The position numbers were made by a program, and so were the translations under genes. A stretch of 64,000 nt of DNA from DASRJW01 sp964567755. Its GTDB lineage: Bacteria > Krumholzibacteriota > Krumholzibacteriia > G020349025. Under the pieces are notes generated by a model. It was given only the letters and a program-made list of their open reading frames with translations, did no database searches and had not been told where the DNA came from. Below are positions 43,953 through 51,538 of the stretch, in pieces. Within the stretch, counting starts at the first letter, position 1, and each line of letters opens with the position of its first letter. Location: positions 124,001 to 188,000 of the forward strand of contig CAZMNW010000001.1 of assembly GCA_964567755.1 (NCBI GenBank). Direction: 5' to 3'.

Positions 43953-45380
43953 TCACTCGCTCGCGGACACTCGGGTCCGCCGTTGAAACTCTTTGCCGAT
44001 CGCCACGGCGAGGGCCATCCATCCCAGGACGAGCACCATGTTGACGGCGGCAAAACTCTTCGTGCCCCACCCTACCACGTTGAGCCCGACGTAGACGAGA
44101 CCCGCCGACAGCAGATCGCCGGCGCGCCAGAAGAAAGTATCGATCGCCTGCTTGGCCTTGTACTTCTCTTCACGGGTCGTCGGCAGGAACAACGATTGGC
44201 GTACGGTGTTCTGTAATGAATAGTCTGTTGCATTTTCTGCCACTTTGATCCAGCGAATGAAAGTGAGCACTGGCACGATCGTCAACAAACCGTAGCCAAA
44301 CAGCGCGAGCACCGGCAGGACAAGAATCGCCACCCGCAGCCCCAAGTATTTGAGCACACGCGACACGACGAAGAGCTGCAAAAGGAGCCCCGTGACGCTC
44401 ACCACAGTGAGAAACCCGGCATAAAAAGAGCCAATGCCCTGGCGGACGAACTGCGTCGTCTCCGTCGCGCTGGCCGCCGCGCCGAGCTGCTGCTGCGCCA
44501 AGCGCTTGTAGGTGTCCGACACCGCCTTCCCGAGAATGAACTCGCCATTCGTGTTCACCCAGTTGAGCACCAGGATGAGCAGCGCGATGAGCAGCAGATA
44601 ACGAGTGCGGAGCACGAGACGGAACGCGCTTCCTTTCGGCAGCGGTTCCGTCTCCGTCGTGGCTTGCCGTCCACCACGTGCATGCTTTCGTCGACTCTCG
44701 CGTTTTTCGACGACGTTGGTGAGCAGCGTCGCCGCGATCAACATGCCCGCCGAAACCAACAACAAATTGCTGACGCCGAGTGGGCCGATGAGCGTCTTGG
44801 TGACCAGACTTCCGAGCACGGCGCCGGCGGACGCGCCCAGGGCGACGATGACGAACAGACGCTTGCCCTCCTCGGGCGTGTAGACATCGTTCGCCAGCGA
44901 CCAGAACTGCGCCGGCACCATGAGGTTGAAGATCCCGACCCAAATGAAGAATGCAAGCCCGAGCCATACCCCGCGCTCGACCGTCACTGCCAGCACATAG
45001 AACACCAGCATGTTGGCGATGAAAAACAGGTTCACCGTGCGGAGCAGGCGCCGGCGTGGCACGCGGCTCGCCAAGCGCGCGTAGAATGGAATGGCGACGA
45101 ACAAGAGCAATAGCGCCTGGGCCGCGGAGGCGTAGCTCTTGAGCTCGGCACCACGCTCGCCCGACAGGATGAGCGCCTCGCGCACCGGCCGGATGATGTA
45201 ATAGCCGACGAAGATGAGCAGAACGGTGAGCATCAACAACAGGACCGTGGCCGCCTCGCCGGCGCGCACCTCGGTGAAGAGACCAAGAAAGCGTTCCAGC
45301 GCGTTACGCGGCCGCGACACAGCCCCATGCGGCGAGGTGACGTCCGTGTGCATCCAAGCCTCCGTGGTGCCGCGGCTCAC
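43953..45380 (-). CDS. ATP/ADP-translocase-like (NTT/Tlc) MFS carrier
   Basis: GTG 45380 overlaps the aminotransferase stop as GTGA, giving 475 residues; ATG 45353 is possible. About 12 membrane segments are visible. The early part, FVGYYIIRPVREALILSG and ELKSYASAAQALLLLFVAIPFYA, is typical of the bacterial branch related to plastid and rickettsial nucleotide exchangers. In free-living bacteria the substrate is not known. Because it is coupled to an aminotransferase and a nitrilase that fit pyrimidine breakdown, a nucleotide, base or beta-amino acid is a reasonable guess (inference). Confidence 0.82.
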   Translation of the reverse strand: MSRGTTEAWMHTDVTSPHGAVSRPRNALERFLGLFTEVRAGEAATVLLLMLTVLLIFVGYYIIRPVREALILSGERGAELKSYASAAQALLLLFVAIPFYARLASRVPRRRLLRTVNLFFIANMLVFYVLAVTVERGVWLGLAFFIWVGIFNLMVPAQFWSLANDVYTPEEGKRLFVIVALGASAGAVLGSLVTKTLIGPLGVSNLLLVSAGMLIAATLLTNVVEKRESRRKHARGGRQATTETEPLPKGSAFRLVLRTRYLLLIALLILVLNWVNTNGEFILGKAVSDTYKRLAQQQLGAAASATETTQFVRQGIGSFYAGFLTVVSVTGLLLQLFVVSRVLKYLGLRVAILVLPVLALFGYGLLTIVPVLTFIRWIKVAENATDYSLQNTVRQSLFLPTTREEKYKAKQAIDTFFWRAGDLLSAGLVYVGLNVVGWGTKSFAAVNMVLVLGWMALAVAIGKEFQRRTRVSASE

Positions 45381-46687
45381 GCAAAAGACATGGTCTTTTC
45401 GACGGCTGTGAACGCCGCGTCGAGCGCGCGCAGCGCTCGCCGCACGTCGTCGGCGTTCACGACCAAGGGCGGGGTCAAGCGCAAGACGTTGGCATACAAG
45501 CCGCCGCGACCGATCAGCACGCCGTCATCCTTGCAGTGCTCCATGACGCGTGCGGTCTCTTCCGCCGCTGGCGCTTTGCTGGCGCGATCGCGCACCAGCT
45601 CGACGCCGAGCATGAGCCCCTTGCCGCGCACGTCACCGATCAGCGGATGCTTGTCCATGAGCTCCATCATGCCTTCGCGCAGCAGCTTGCCCATGCGCTC
45701 GGCATTGCCCACCAGATTGTGCTCACGGATGTACTCGACGTTGGCGATCGCGGCCACCATGCTGATGGGATTGCCGCCGAAAGTGGAGATGTTGGCGCCC
45801 TTGTAGGAGTCGGCGACCTCGCGTTTGGCGATGAAGGCGCCGATGCCATAGCCGTTGGCCAGCCCTTTGGCGAACACCATGACGTCCGGTTCGACGTTCC
45901 AGTGTTGAATCCCGAAAAGATGCTGGCCGGTGCGGCCCCACCCAGTTTGAACTTCGTCGGCGATGGTGACACCGCCGTAGCGCTTGACAACGTCGTAGAT
46001 GATGGAGAAAAACTCCGGCGGCGGCGTGATGAAGCCGCCCACGCCCTGGATGGGCTCGGCGATGAAGGCGGCGATGCGGCCGCTCGTGGACGTTTGCAGC
46101 AGCTCCTCGATGTCGCGGGCGCAGCGCAGCTCGCAGGATGGATAGGTGAGCCCGAAGGCGCAGCGGTAACAATAGGCATTGTGGGTGAAGTGCACGTTGC
46201 CCATCGTCGCCACCGGCAGCCGCCATGGCTTCTGGCCAGAGACGCCGATGGCGACATGCGACCGGCCGTGGTACGAGTGCCGCAGCGCGATGACATCCTC
46301 GCAGCCCGTGTGCAGCTTGGCGGTGAGCAGCGCGGTGTCGATGGCCTCGGTGCCGCTGGTGCAGAAGAAGGATTTCTGCAACGCCCCTGGCGCGAGCTCA
46401 GCCAGCTCGCGCGCGAACTCCAGCATCGGTTCGATGAGGTAGACGGTCGATACATGCTGCAGCTTGTCGATCTGGGCGTGCACGGCGGCGTTGATCTGCG
46501 GATTCGAGTGGCCGCTGTTCACCGACAGGATGCCGGCGAAGAAATCCAGGTACTCCTTGCCGGTGCTGTCCTTGAGGTATTGCATCGAGCCGCTGACGAG
46601 ATTCATCGGCCGCTCGTAGTAATGTTTGACGCAGGGAAGGACGTACTCTTCCTTGAGCTTGACCAACTCTTCGGGCGTGCGCGGCAC
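45377..46687 (-). CDS. class III (omega) aminotransferase
   Basis: GTG 46687 lies nine bases after GGGAGG; TTG 46696 in the same frame is the alternative. The product of about 436 residues has SMQYLKDSTGKEYLDFFAGI, SGTEAIDTALLTAK, HSYHGRSH, the PLP aspartate region TIADEVQTGWGRTG and the Schiff-base Lys in VMVFAKGLANGYGIGAF. The family includes beta-alanine/alanine-glyoxylate aminotransferases. With the N-carbamoyl-beta-alanine hydrolase-like gene upstream it may convert beta-alanine to malonate semialdehyde. It overlaps the carrier gene downstream by four bases. Confidence 0.93.
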   Translation of the reverse strand: MPRTPEELVKLKEEYVLPCVKHYYERPMNLVSGSMQYLKDSTGKEYLDFFAGILSVNSGHSNPQINAAVHAQIDKLQHVSTVYLIEPMLEFARELAELAPGALQKSFFCTSGTEAIDTALLTAKLHTGCEDVIALRHSYHGRSHVAIGVSGQKPWRLPVATMGNVHFTHNAYCYRCAFGLTYPSCELRCARDIEELLQTSTSGRIAAFIAEPIQGVGGFITPPPEFFSIIYDVVKRYGGVTIADEVQTGWGRTGQHLFGIQHWNVEPDVMVFAKGLANGYGIGAFIAKREVADSYKGANISTFGGNPISMVAAIANVEYIREHNLVGNAERMGKLLREGMMELMDKHPLIGDVRGKGLMLGVELVRDRASKAPAAEETARVMEHCKDDGVLIGRGGLYANVLRLTPPLVVNADDVRRALRALDAAFTAVEKTMSFA

Positions 46688-46744
46688 GGGGAACAACCTC
46701 CCGACGCACGCGGCCGCCGCCGCGCGCCTTCTCGCCCACTAGGA

Positions 46745-47611
46745 CTAGGGCAGCTGTGCGGTCATGTCGCCGTAGGTTTCCGGCCTGCGGTCGCGGAAGA
46801 ACTGCCAGGTTTGGCGCACGCGTTCGATCTGTTCGAGATCCAGATCGGCCACGACCAGCTCTTCACGATCCTCGCTGCCCTTGGCGACGAACTGGCCGCG
46901 CGGATCGCAGAAGTAGCTGCTGCCATAGAACATCCCCGACTTCCAGGGGGCCTCGACGCCGACGCGGTTGATGGCGCCGACGAAGTAGCCGTTGGCGACC
47001 GCATGCGCCGGCTGTTCGAGCTCCCACAAATACTTCGAGAGACCCGCAATGGTCGCGGACGGGTTGAAGACGATCTCGGCGCCATGCAGCCCCAAGAGCC
47101 GCGCCCCCTCGGGAAAATGACGGTCGTAACAGATATAGACCCCGACCCGGGCGTAGCGCGTCTGGAAAGTCGGGTACCCGAGGTTCCCCGGCTTGAAATA
47201 AAACTTCTCCCAGAACCCCTCGAGGTGCGGAATGTGGTTCTTGCGGTAGATTCCGAGAAGGGTGCCGTCGGCGTCGACCACGGCGGCAGTGTTGTAATAG
47301 ACGCCGGTCATCGCTTCCTCGTAGATCGGAACGACGAGCACCATCGCGTGCTTGCGAGCCAGGCCCTGCGCCCATTCGACGGTCGGGCCTGGAATCGGTT
47401 CTGCCAGCTGGTACCATTTCGGGTCTTGTTCGGCGCAGAAGTACGGGCCGAAGAAGATCTCCTGCATGCAGAGGATCTGCACACCTTGGGCGGCCGCCTG
47501 CTCCACGAACTTCTCATGTTTGGCGAGGGCAGAGCTCTTGATGTCCGCAAGCGACCCCTCGGTACGGTCGCAGGTCGCCTGGACGAGCGCGCAGCGGACG
47601 ATTCGTGGCAT
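46745..47611 (-). CDS. nitrilase-family amidohydrolase (beta-ureidopropionase-like)
   Basis: ATG 47611 follows AAGGA, giving 288 residues; the open frame up to 47695 is non-coding. The catalytic triad is visible: Glu in LCMQEIFFGPY, Lys in YRKNHIPHLEGFWEKFYF and Cys in VYICYDRHFPEGAR. The segment EGFWEKFYFKPGNLGYP is typical of N-carbamoyl-beta-alanine amidohydrolases, the third step of reductive pyrimidine breakdown. The dihydropyrimidinase and dehydrogenase are not in the window. It is first in a three-gene minus-strand set. N-carbamoylputrescine hydrolysis is an alternative. Confidence 0.92.
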   Translation of the reverse strand: MPRIVRCALVQATCDRTEGSLADIKSSALAKHEKFVEQAAAQGVQILCMQEIFFGPYFCAEQDPKWYQLAEPIPGPTVEWAQGLARKHAMVLVVPIYEEAMTGVYYNTAAVVDADGTLLGIYRKNHIPHLEGFWEKFYFKPGNLGYPTFQTRYARVGVYICYDRHFPEGARLLGLHGAEIVFNPSATIAGLSKYLWELEQPAHAVANGYFVGAINRVGVEAPWKSGMFYGSSYFCDPRGQFVAKGSEDREELVVADLDLEQIERVRQTWQFFRDRRPETYGDMTAQLP

Positions 47612-47836
47612 GTCCATCCTTCCACTCGGGCCGATGCAGCGACTTCGTGGCGGCGAACAGGGTTCGTCGATGGCGCATGATGGCCGATGTGGCACTCACG
47701 CTACCCCACCGCTCGGGGGCCGTCAACGCGGCGGCGCAAGCTTTCCCTTGCTTCTCGTTCGCACCGACTTGCTTCCGGATCGTTCCGATTCGTCCTTTTA
47801 ACTAATAGCAAACATTTCAGTTACGTGAATTACCCG
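47612..47836. other. gap without genes upstream of the nitrilase gene
   Basis: Between the nitrilase start and the promoter at 47837 there is no supported CDS. The last 40 bases (about 47798-47836) are clearly AT-rich and may act as an UP element for that promoter. Confidence 0.4.
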
Positions 47837-47866
47837 TTGACCAGCGTGCCTCCACCAGGCTACAAT
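47837..47866 (+). promoter_or_regulatory. strong sigma-70-type promoter with AT-rich upstream region
   Basis: TTGACC at 47837-47842 and TACAAT at 47861-47866, 18 bases apart, preceded by an AT-rich stretch. Transcription would start near 47873 and leave a leader of about 190 bases before the receiver gene. In the leader, a GGAGG at 48028 precedes a five-codon mini-ORF (48036-48053). Confidence 0.65.
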
Positions 47867-48061
47867 CTTCCTTGTACCGACGCACCCCGCGGCCCGCGTC
47901 GGACTCCTTGGTTCCTCGAGCACGGATCCAATCAGTGTTTCTGCTCGGCCTGGAACGGCATGTGCCGGTGAGCGTGACACCACGCCCGGCAGCCCCCGCC
48001 GCACCATAAATCAGTGCAGGGACTCACGGAGGAAAATGCCAAAGGTCAGGTAGAGGTACGC

Positions 48062-48853
48062 ATGGAGGCCTACGCTCCGGGCGAGCTAGCGACGCTGGCT
48101 CAACGCCCGCTGCGCATCCTGGTGGTCGACGACAACATTCAGGAACAGCAGCTCCTGAAAATGAAGCTCGAGGCGCTCGGCGCCGCACTCATCCAGGTAC
48201 GTCATGGTCGCTTGGGGATCATGACCGCTCAGAAATCGGATCCCGATATCGTCATTCTCGATCTGGGCACCTCGGACATGCCTGGGTTGGAAGTGTTGCG
48301 ACATTTGAAAGCAGTCAAGCGCACGTCGTCCATCCCGGTAATTTGCATCTCGAGCTCCCAAGACGAAACGCAACGCCTGCGGGCACTGCGGCTGAATGCC
48401 GATTGGTACTTGCCGAAGCCATTTCGTTTCTCCGAGATGCTGGCACGGCTGCGATACCACGCCCAAGAGGTGGCGGCGCGCAGTACGCTGCAGAACTCGG
48501 ACACGAGCGTCGATGGCATGCGCAAGAACGCATTGCGCGCTTCGGTCGACACGCTGTCGGATCTCCAGGACATCCGCAAGGCTCTGCATGGCCTCAAGGG
48601 TTACGTAGGAACCGACGATTACTATCTGAACAACAAACTCGAAATGTGTTTCCGTAATCTCTTGCGCATCGAATCGCGTTTGAAAGAGTTCCGCGACTGG
48701 AGCTCGAGTCGCAACCCCCCGAGCGGTCAAACGCCGGCTCTCGTCGCCAACCGCGCGAGCGCAAACCGGATCTATGACCTCGATGAACCTCGACCCTTGC
48801 CGCGAGGAAAGGCGACCGAGGGCACGCAAGGAAGTGGTGCCCAACCGAGCTGA
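48062..48853 (+). CDS. orphan receiver-domain protein with unknown C-terminal part
   Basis: ATG 48062 is preceded by GAGG at good spacing, giving 263 residues; GTG 48014 in the same frame lacks a ribosome site. The receiver domain (about 15-135) has VVDDN, an Asp in VILDLGTSDMPG and the Lys in YLPKPF. The loop after the phospho-site reads GTSDMPG where MMPGMDG is common, so it is somewhat divergent. Residues about 150-215 are helical (LSDLQDIRKALHGLKGYVG, YLNNKLEMCFRNLLRIESRLKEF), possibly a dimerisation or HPt-like bundle without an obvious His, and the tail is disordered. No kinase is adjacent. It ends at a strong terminator. Confidence 0.85.
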   Translation: MEAYAPGELATLAQRPLRILVVDDNIQEQQLLKMKLEALGAALIQVRHGRLGIMTAQKSDPDIVILDLGTSDMPGLEVLRHLKAVKRTSSIPVICISSSQDETQRLRALRLNADWYLPKPFRFSEMLARLRYHAQEVAARSTLQNSDTSVDGMRKNALRASVDTLSDLQDIRKALHGLKGYVGTDDYYLNNKLEMCFRNLLRIESRLKEFRDWSSSRNPPSGQTPALVANRASANRIYDLDEPRPLPRGKATEGTQGSGAQPS

Positions 48854-48931
48854 CGCGCTCCCCACCCGCGCCGGCTCGCCGGCTCATGGATGAGCCATCC
48901 CGCCCTGGAGTAACTCCATCTCCCGGGCAAC

Positions 48932-48961
48932 AAAGCCCGCCGGCTCACCGGCGGGCTTTTT
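48932..48961 (+). terminator. rho-independent terminator after the receiver gene
   Basis: A perfect 12-bp stem AAAGCCCGCCGG / CCGGCGGGCTTT with loop CTCA, followed by TTTTT overlapping the stem end. About 80 bases past the stop codon. Confidence 0.88.
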
Positions 48962-49012
48962 CGTTCCCTCGCCGCCAGAACACGACCTGGATCGATGATG
49001 TATGATCTCGGC

Positions 49013-49264
49013 ATGAGCGAGTTGCCAGTTGTTGTTCATGCGGAGTATTGCGGCGACTACCGCATCCATTTGGTTTTCGACGATGGCATATCGAAGACGA
49101 TCGATTTCAGTGCTTGGTTGAACGGTCCTATGTTCGAAGCGTTGAAGGACCGGGCGTATTTCAGCCGGTTCTTCCTCGACGGTTGGACAGTCTCATGGCC
49201 CAATGGGGCGGATATCGCACCCGAGACTCTTTATCAGAGCCGCGCGGTCGACGACGCGGCCTAG
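49013..49264 (+). CDS. DUF2442 domain-containing protein
   Basis: ATG 49013 gives 83 residues; ATGs at 48995 and 48998 are alternatives and no start has a good ribosome site. The sequence VVHAEYCGDYRIHLVFDDGISKTIDFSAWLNG, then FFLDGWTVSWPNGADIAPETLY, is the DUF2442 pattern. Such proteins are often encoded beside a DUF4160 partner; none is present here. Function unknown, and a former toxin-antitoxin role is only a possibility. It lies eight bases before the aldolase gene. Confidence 0.85.
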   Translation: MSELPVVVHAEYCGDYRIHLVFDDGISKTIDFSAWLNGPMFEALKDRAYFSRFFLDGWTVSWPNGADIAPETLYQSRAVDDAA

Positions 49265-49272
49265 ACTCACCG

Positions 49273-50160
49273 ATGTCAGGTGCCATGTTCCAGGTTTCCG
49301 ATCAGATCCGGCGTGAAATCTTGCACGTGTGCAGGCGGCTGTACGACCGCGGCCTCGTGGCCGGCACCGACGGCAATGTCTCGGTGCGCCTGGCGAAGGA
49401 TCGCATTCTGGCCACGCCCACGGGGATGAGTAAAGGGTTCTTGGAAACCGACGACCTCGTCGTCTGCGACATGAATGGCAAGCAGATCTCCGGCAAGCGC
49501 CGGCTCACCACCGAGATCAAGATTCACCTCGTGGCGTACACCCAACGCGACGATGTCTGCGCCATCGTGCACGCGCACCCGCCGCACGCGACGGCCTTCG
49601 CGGTAGCGCGCAAGCCGCTCGAGGAACGTCTCATGCCCGAGGCGTACATCGCGGTCGGCAAGGTGGCGCTCACGGAGTATGGGACACCTTCCACCGACGA
49701 GCTCGAGGCCAGCATCCGCCCGGCGGTCAAGGAGCACGATTCCATTCTTCTCGCCAATCATGGCGCCATGACGCTCGGGCGCGATGTGACCGCGGCCTAC
49801 CACCGCATGGAGGCGCTCGAGCAGCTGGCACGCATTTCCATGCTGACACATGTCATTGGCGGCGCCCACCGGCTCACGGCCGACGAGATCGAGCGGCTCG
49901 AAGCGATCCGCGGCGTCTACGGCGGAACGCCGGCGAACACGCCGTGTTACCACTGTGGCTGGACACCGCGAGCGGCAACCGAGCCCGGGCACACGCATGC
50001 GGCGCCAACCGAATCGCCGCGTCCCACGAGCTATGTCGAGCCCGAGGTCCACTGGGAGGGCAATCCCCCGGTTTGGGAGCGTCACGCCTCGACGAACGCA
50101 GAAGCACAAGTGCGTGATTTGGCGCGGCGTGCGTTGCGCGAGCTGCGGGACGGCGGCTGA
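49273..50160 (+). CDS. class II aldolase/adducin family protein
   Basis: ATG 49273 gives 295 residues; ATG 49285 is possible. The first 205 residues match the class II aldolase fold: GTDGNVSVRL, ATPTGMSKGF, zinc ligands in IVHAHPPHATAFA, the catalytic acid region MPEAYIAVG and the third zinc His in LLANHGAMTLG. It may cleave or epimerise a phosphorylated sugar such as fuculose- or ribulose-phosphate. The C-terminal 90 residues are extra and include CYHCGW plus a His/Pro-rich disordered stretch, not seen in FucA. Function of that tail is unknown. Confidence 0.88.
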   Translation: MSGAMFQVSDQIRREILHVCRRLYDRGLVAGTDGNVSVRLAKDRILATPTGMSKGFLETDDLVVCDMNGKQISGKRRLTTEIKIHLVAYTQRDDVCAIVHAHPPHATAFAVARKPLEERLMPEAYIAVGKVALTEYGTPSTDELEASIRPAVKEHDSILLANHGAMTLGRDVTAAYHRMEALEQLARISMLTHVIGGAHRLTADEIERLEAIRGVYGGTPANTPCYHCGWTPRAATEPGHTHAAPTESPRPTSYVEPEVHWEGNPPVWERHASTNAEAQVRDLARRALRELRDGG

Positions 50161-50238
50161 GGCCGCATCGACTCGATCGCGATGCCCGGCTCGGCGAACG
50201 CCTGGCCTCCCACACACCCGATCTGGCGGTCATCCCAC

Positions 50239-50754
50239 ATGAGCGAACGCCGCGAGATCCTCATCGACGCCTTCAATGTGATGTTCGCGCACTCACGATT
50301 CGGACCGCTGCTGCGACGCGACCTGGAAGCGGCACGCATCGAGTTCCTGCGCTTCGTGCAGCAAAACCGTCCCGCCGATGCGACCCGCGTCTACGTGGTG
50401 TTCGACGCCCACCGGGACCGTGGCCCGTCCAGCGACACGGGCCGGCAGAACGTCGACTACAGCGCCTCGGTGCACGTTGTGTACGCACGCGAAACCGCCG
50501 ACGTGTGGATCCAGCGCCGCATTCGCGAACATGCCGATCCGAGTCACATCACCGTGGTGACCTCGGACAACGCCATCATCGCCACCGTGCGGGCGCACGG
50601 GTCCCGTCTGCTGCGCGTGAGCGCGTTCCTGCAGTTGCCGCGCCGCCGAGTTTCACCCGGCGCCGGAAAGTCGGGAGACAAACCGGAGCACGTCTCGCGG
50701 CGCGAGCTCGAGGAATGGGAACGACTCTTCGGCGAGCGCCGCGACGAAGACTGA
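50239..50754 (+). CDS. NYN domain protein (YacP/Rae1-like putative RNase)
   Basis: ATG 50239 gives 171 residues. The fold begins ILIDAFNVMFAHS and has conserved acids in YVVFDAHRD and VVTSDNAII, the pattern of PIN-like NYN/YacP nucleases. In Bacillus the related Rae1 cuts mRNA in the ribosome A site. Metal-binding Asp residues are intact, so nuclease activity is plausible. The end is charged and helical. It is 25 bases upstream of the ABC transporter genes. Confidence 0.85.
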   Translation: MSERREILIDAFNVMFAHSRFGPLLRRDLEAARIEFLRFVQQNRPADATRVYVVFDAHRDRGPSSDTGRQNVDYSASVHVVYARETADVWIQRRIREHADPSHITVVTSDNAIIATVRAHGSRLLRVSAFLQLPRRRVSPGAGKSGDKPEHVSRRELEEWERLFGERRDED

Positions 50755-50779
50755 TCTTCGCAGCGGCCCAAGGAACCTC

Positions 50780-51538
50780 ATGCCGCAATCGGCAATCCCA
50801 GCTCTCGAAGCCGTCGGCGTCGGCAAGCGCTTCGACGCCGGCGCCGACGCGCTCGTCGACGTGAGCCTCGCGGTCATGCGCGGCGAAACCCTGGCGCTCA
50901 TCGGCGAAAGCGGCAGCGGCAAATCGACGTTGCTGCGCATGTTCAACCGTCTCGAGGAACCGACACGCGGCGATGTCCGCATCCAGGGACGCCCGGCGTG
51001 CGAGATCGACCCGATCGAGCTGCGCCGGCGTACCGGGTACGTGCCTCAGGACGGCGGCTTACTGCCGCATTGGAGCGTGGCGCGCAACGTCGAGATGGTG
51101 CCGGCACTGCTCGGCTGGGAACCGGAGAAGCGGCGCGCACGTTGCGACGAGCTGCTCGCCCTCGTGGGCCTGCCCCCGGAAGAGTACGGACAACGGGCGC
51201 CGCATCAACTCTCCGGCGGGCAGCGCCAGCGTGTGGCCTTCGCCCGCGCCATCGCCGCTGATCCCGAAGTCGTGCTTCTCGACGAACCCTTCGGCGCCCT
51301 CGACGTGTTGACTCGTATCGACCTGCAGGACGAATTCGTACGTTTGAAGAATCGGCTGGGCAAGACGATGCTTCTCGTCACCCACGATCTGCGCGAAGCC
51401 GGCCGTCTCGCCGACCGCATCGCGGTCATGCGCGCCGGACACATCGTGCAAATCGGCACGCTGCGGGCGTTGCGCGACGCGCCCGCCGAATCCTACGTCG
51501 GCCAACTCCTGGCACACTTCCGCGCCGAGCTGACATGA
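50780..51538 (+). CDS. osmoprotectant-type ABC transporter ATPase
   Basis: This 252-residue ATPase has Walker A GESGSGKST, Q-loop YVPQDGGLLPHWSVARNV, signature LSGGQRQR, Walker B VVLLDEPFGALD and switch His in VTHDLREA. It lacks the C-terminal CBS domains of OpuAA/OpuCA, so it is the short form. The PHWSVARNV element after the Q-loop is typical of glycine betaine/choline importers. It overlaps the next gene by four bases (ATGA) and should power it. Confidence 0.93.
   Translation: MPQSAIPALEAVGVGKRFDAGADALVDVSLAVMRGETLALIGESGSGKSTLLRMFNRLEEPTRGDVRIQGRPACEIDPIELRRRTGYVPQDGGLLPHWSVARNVEMVPALLGWEPEKRRARCDELLALVGLPPEEYGQRAPHQLSGGQRQRVAFARAIAADPEVVLLDEPFGALDVLTRIDLQDEFVRLKNRLGKTMLLVTHDLREAGRLADRIAVMRAGHIVQIGTLRALRDAPAESYVGQLLAHFRAELT

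Noticed and set aside
45536..47680. 714-codon plus-strand open frame
   Set aside because: Antisense to the aminotransferase and nitrilase, which have intact catalytic motifs.
49013..49264. Toxin-antitoxin pair for the DUF2442 gene
   Set aside because: No partner gene lies next to it; the following gene is an aldolase.
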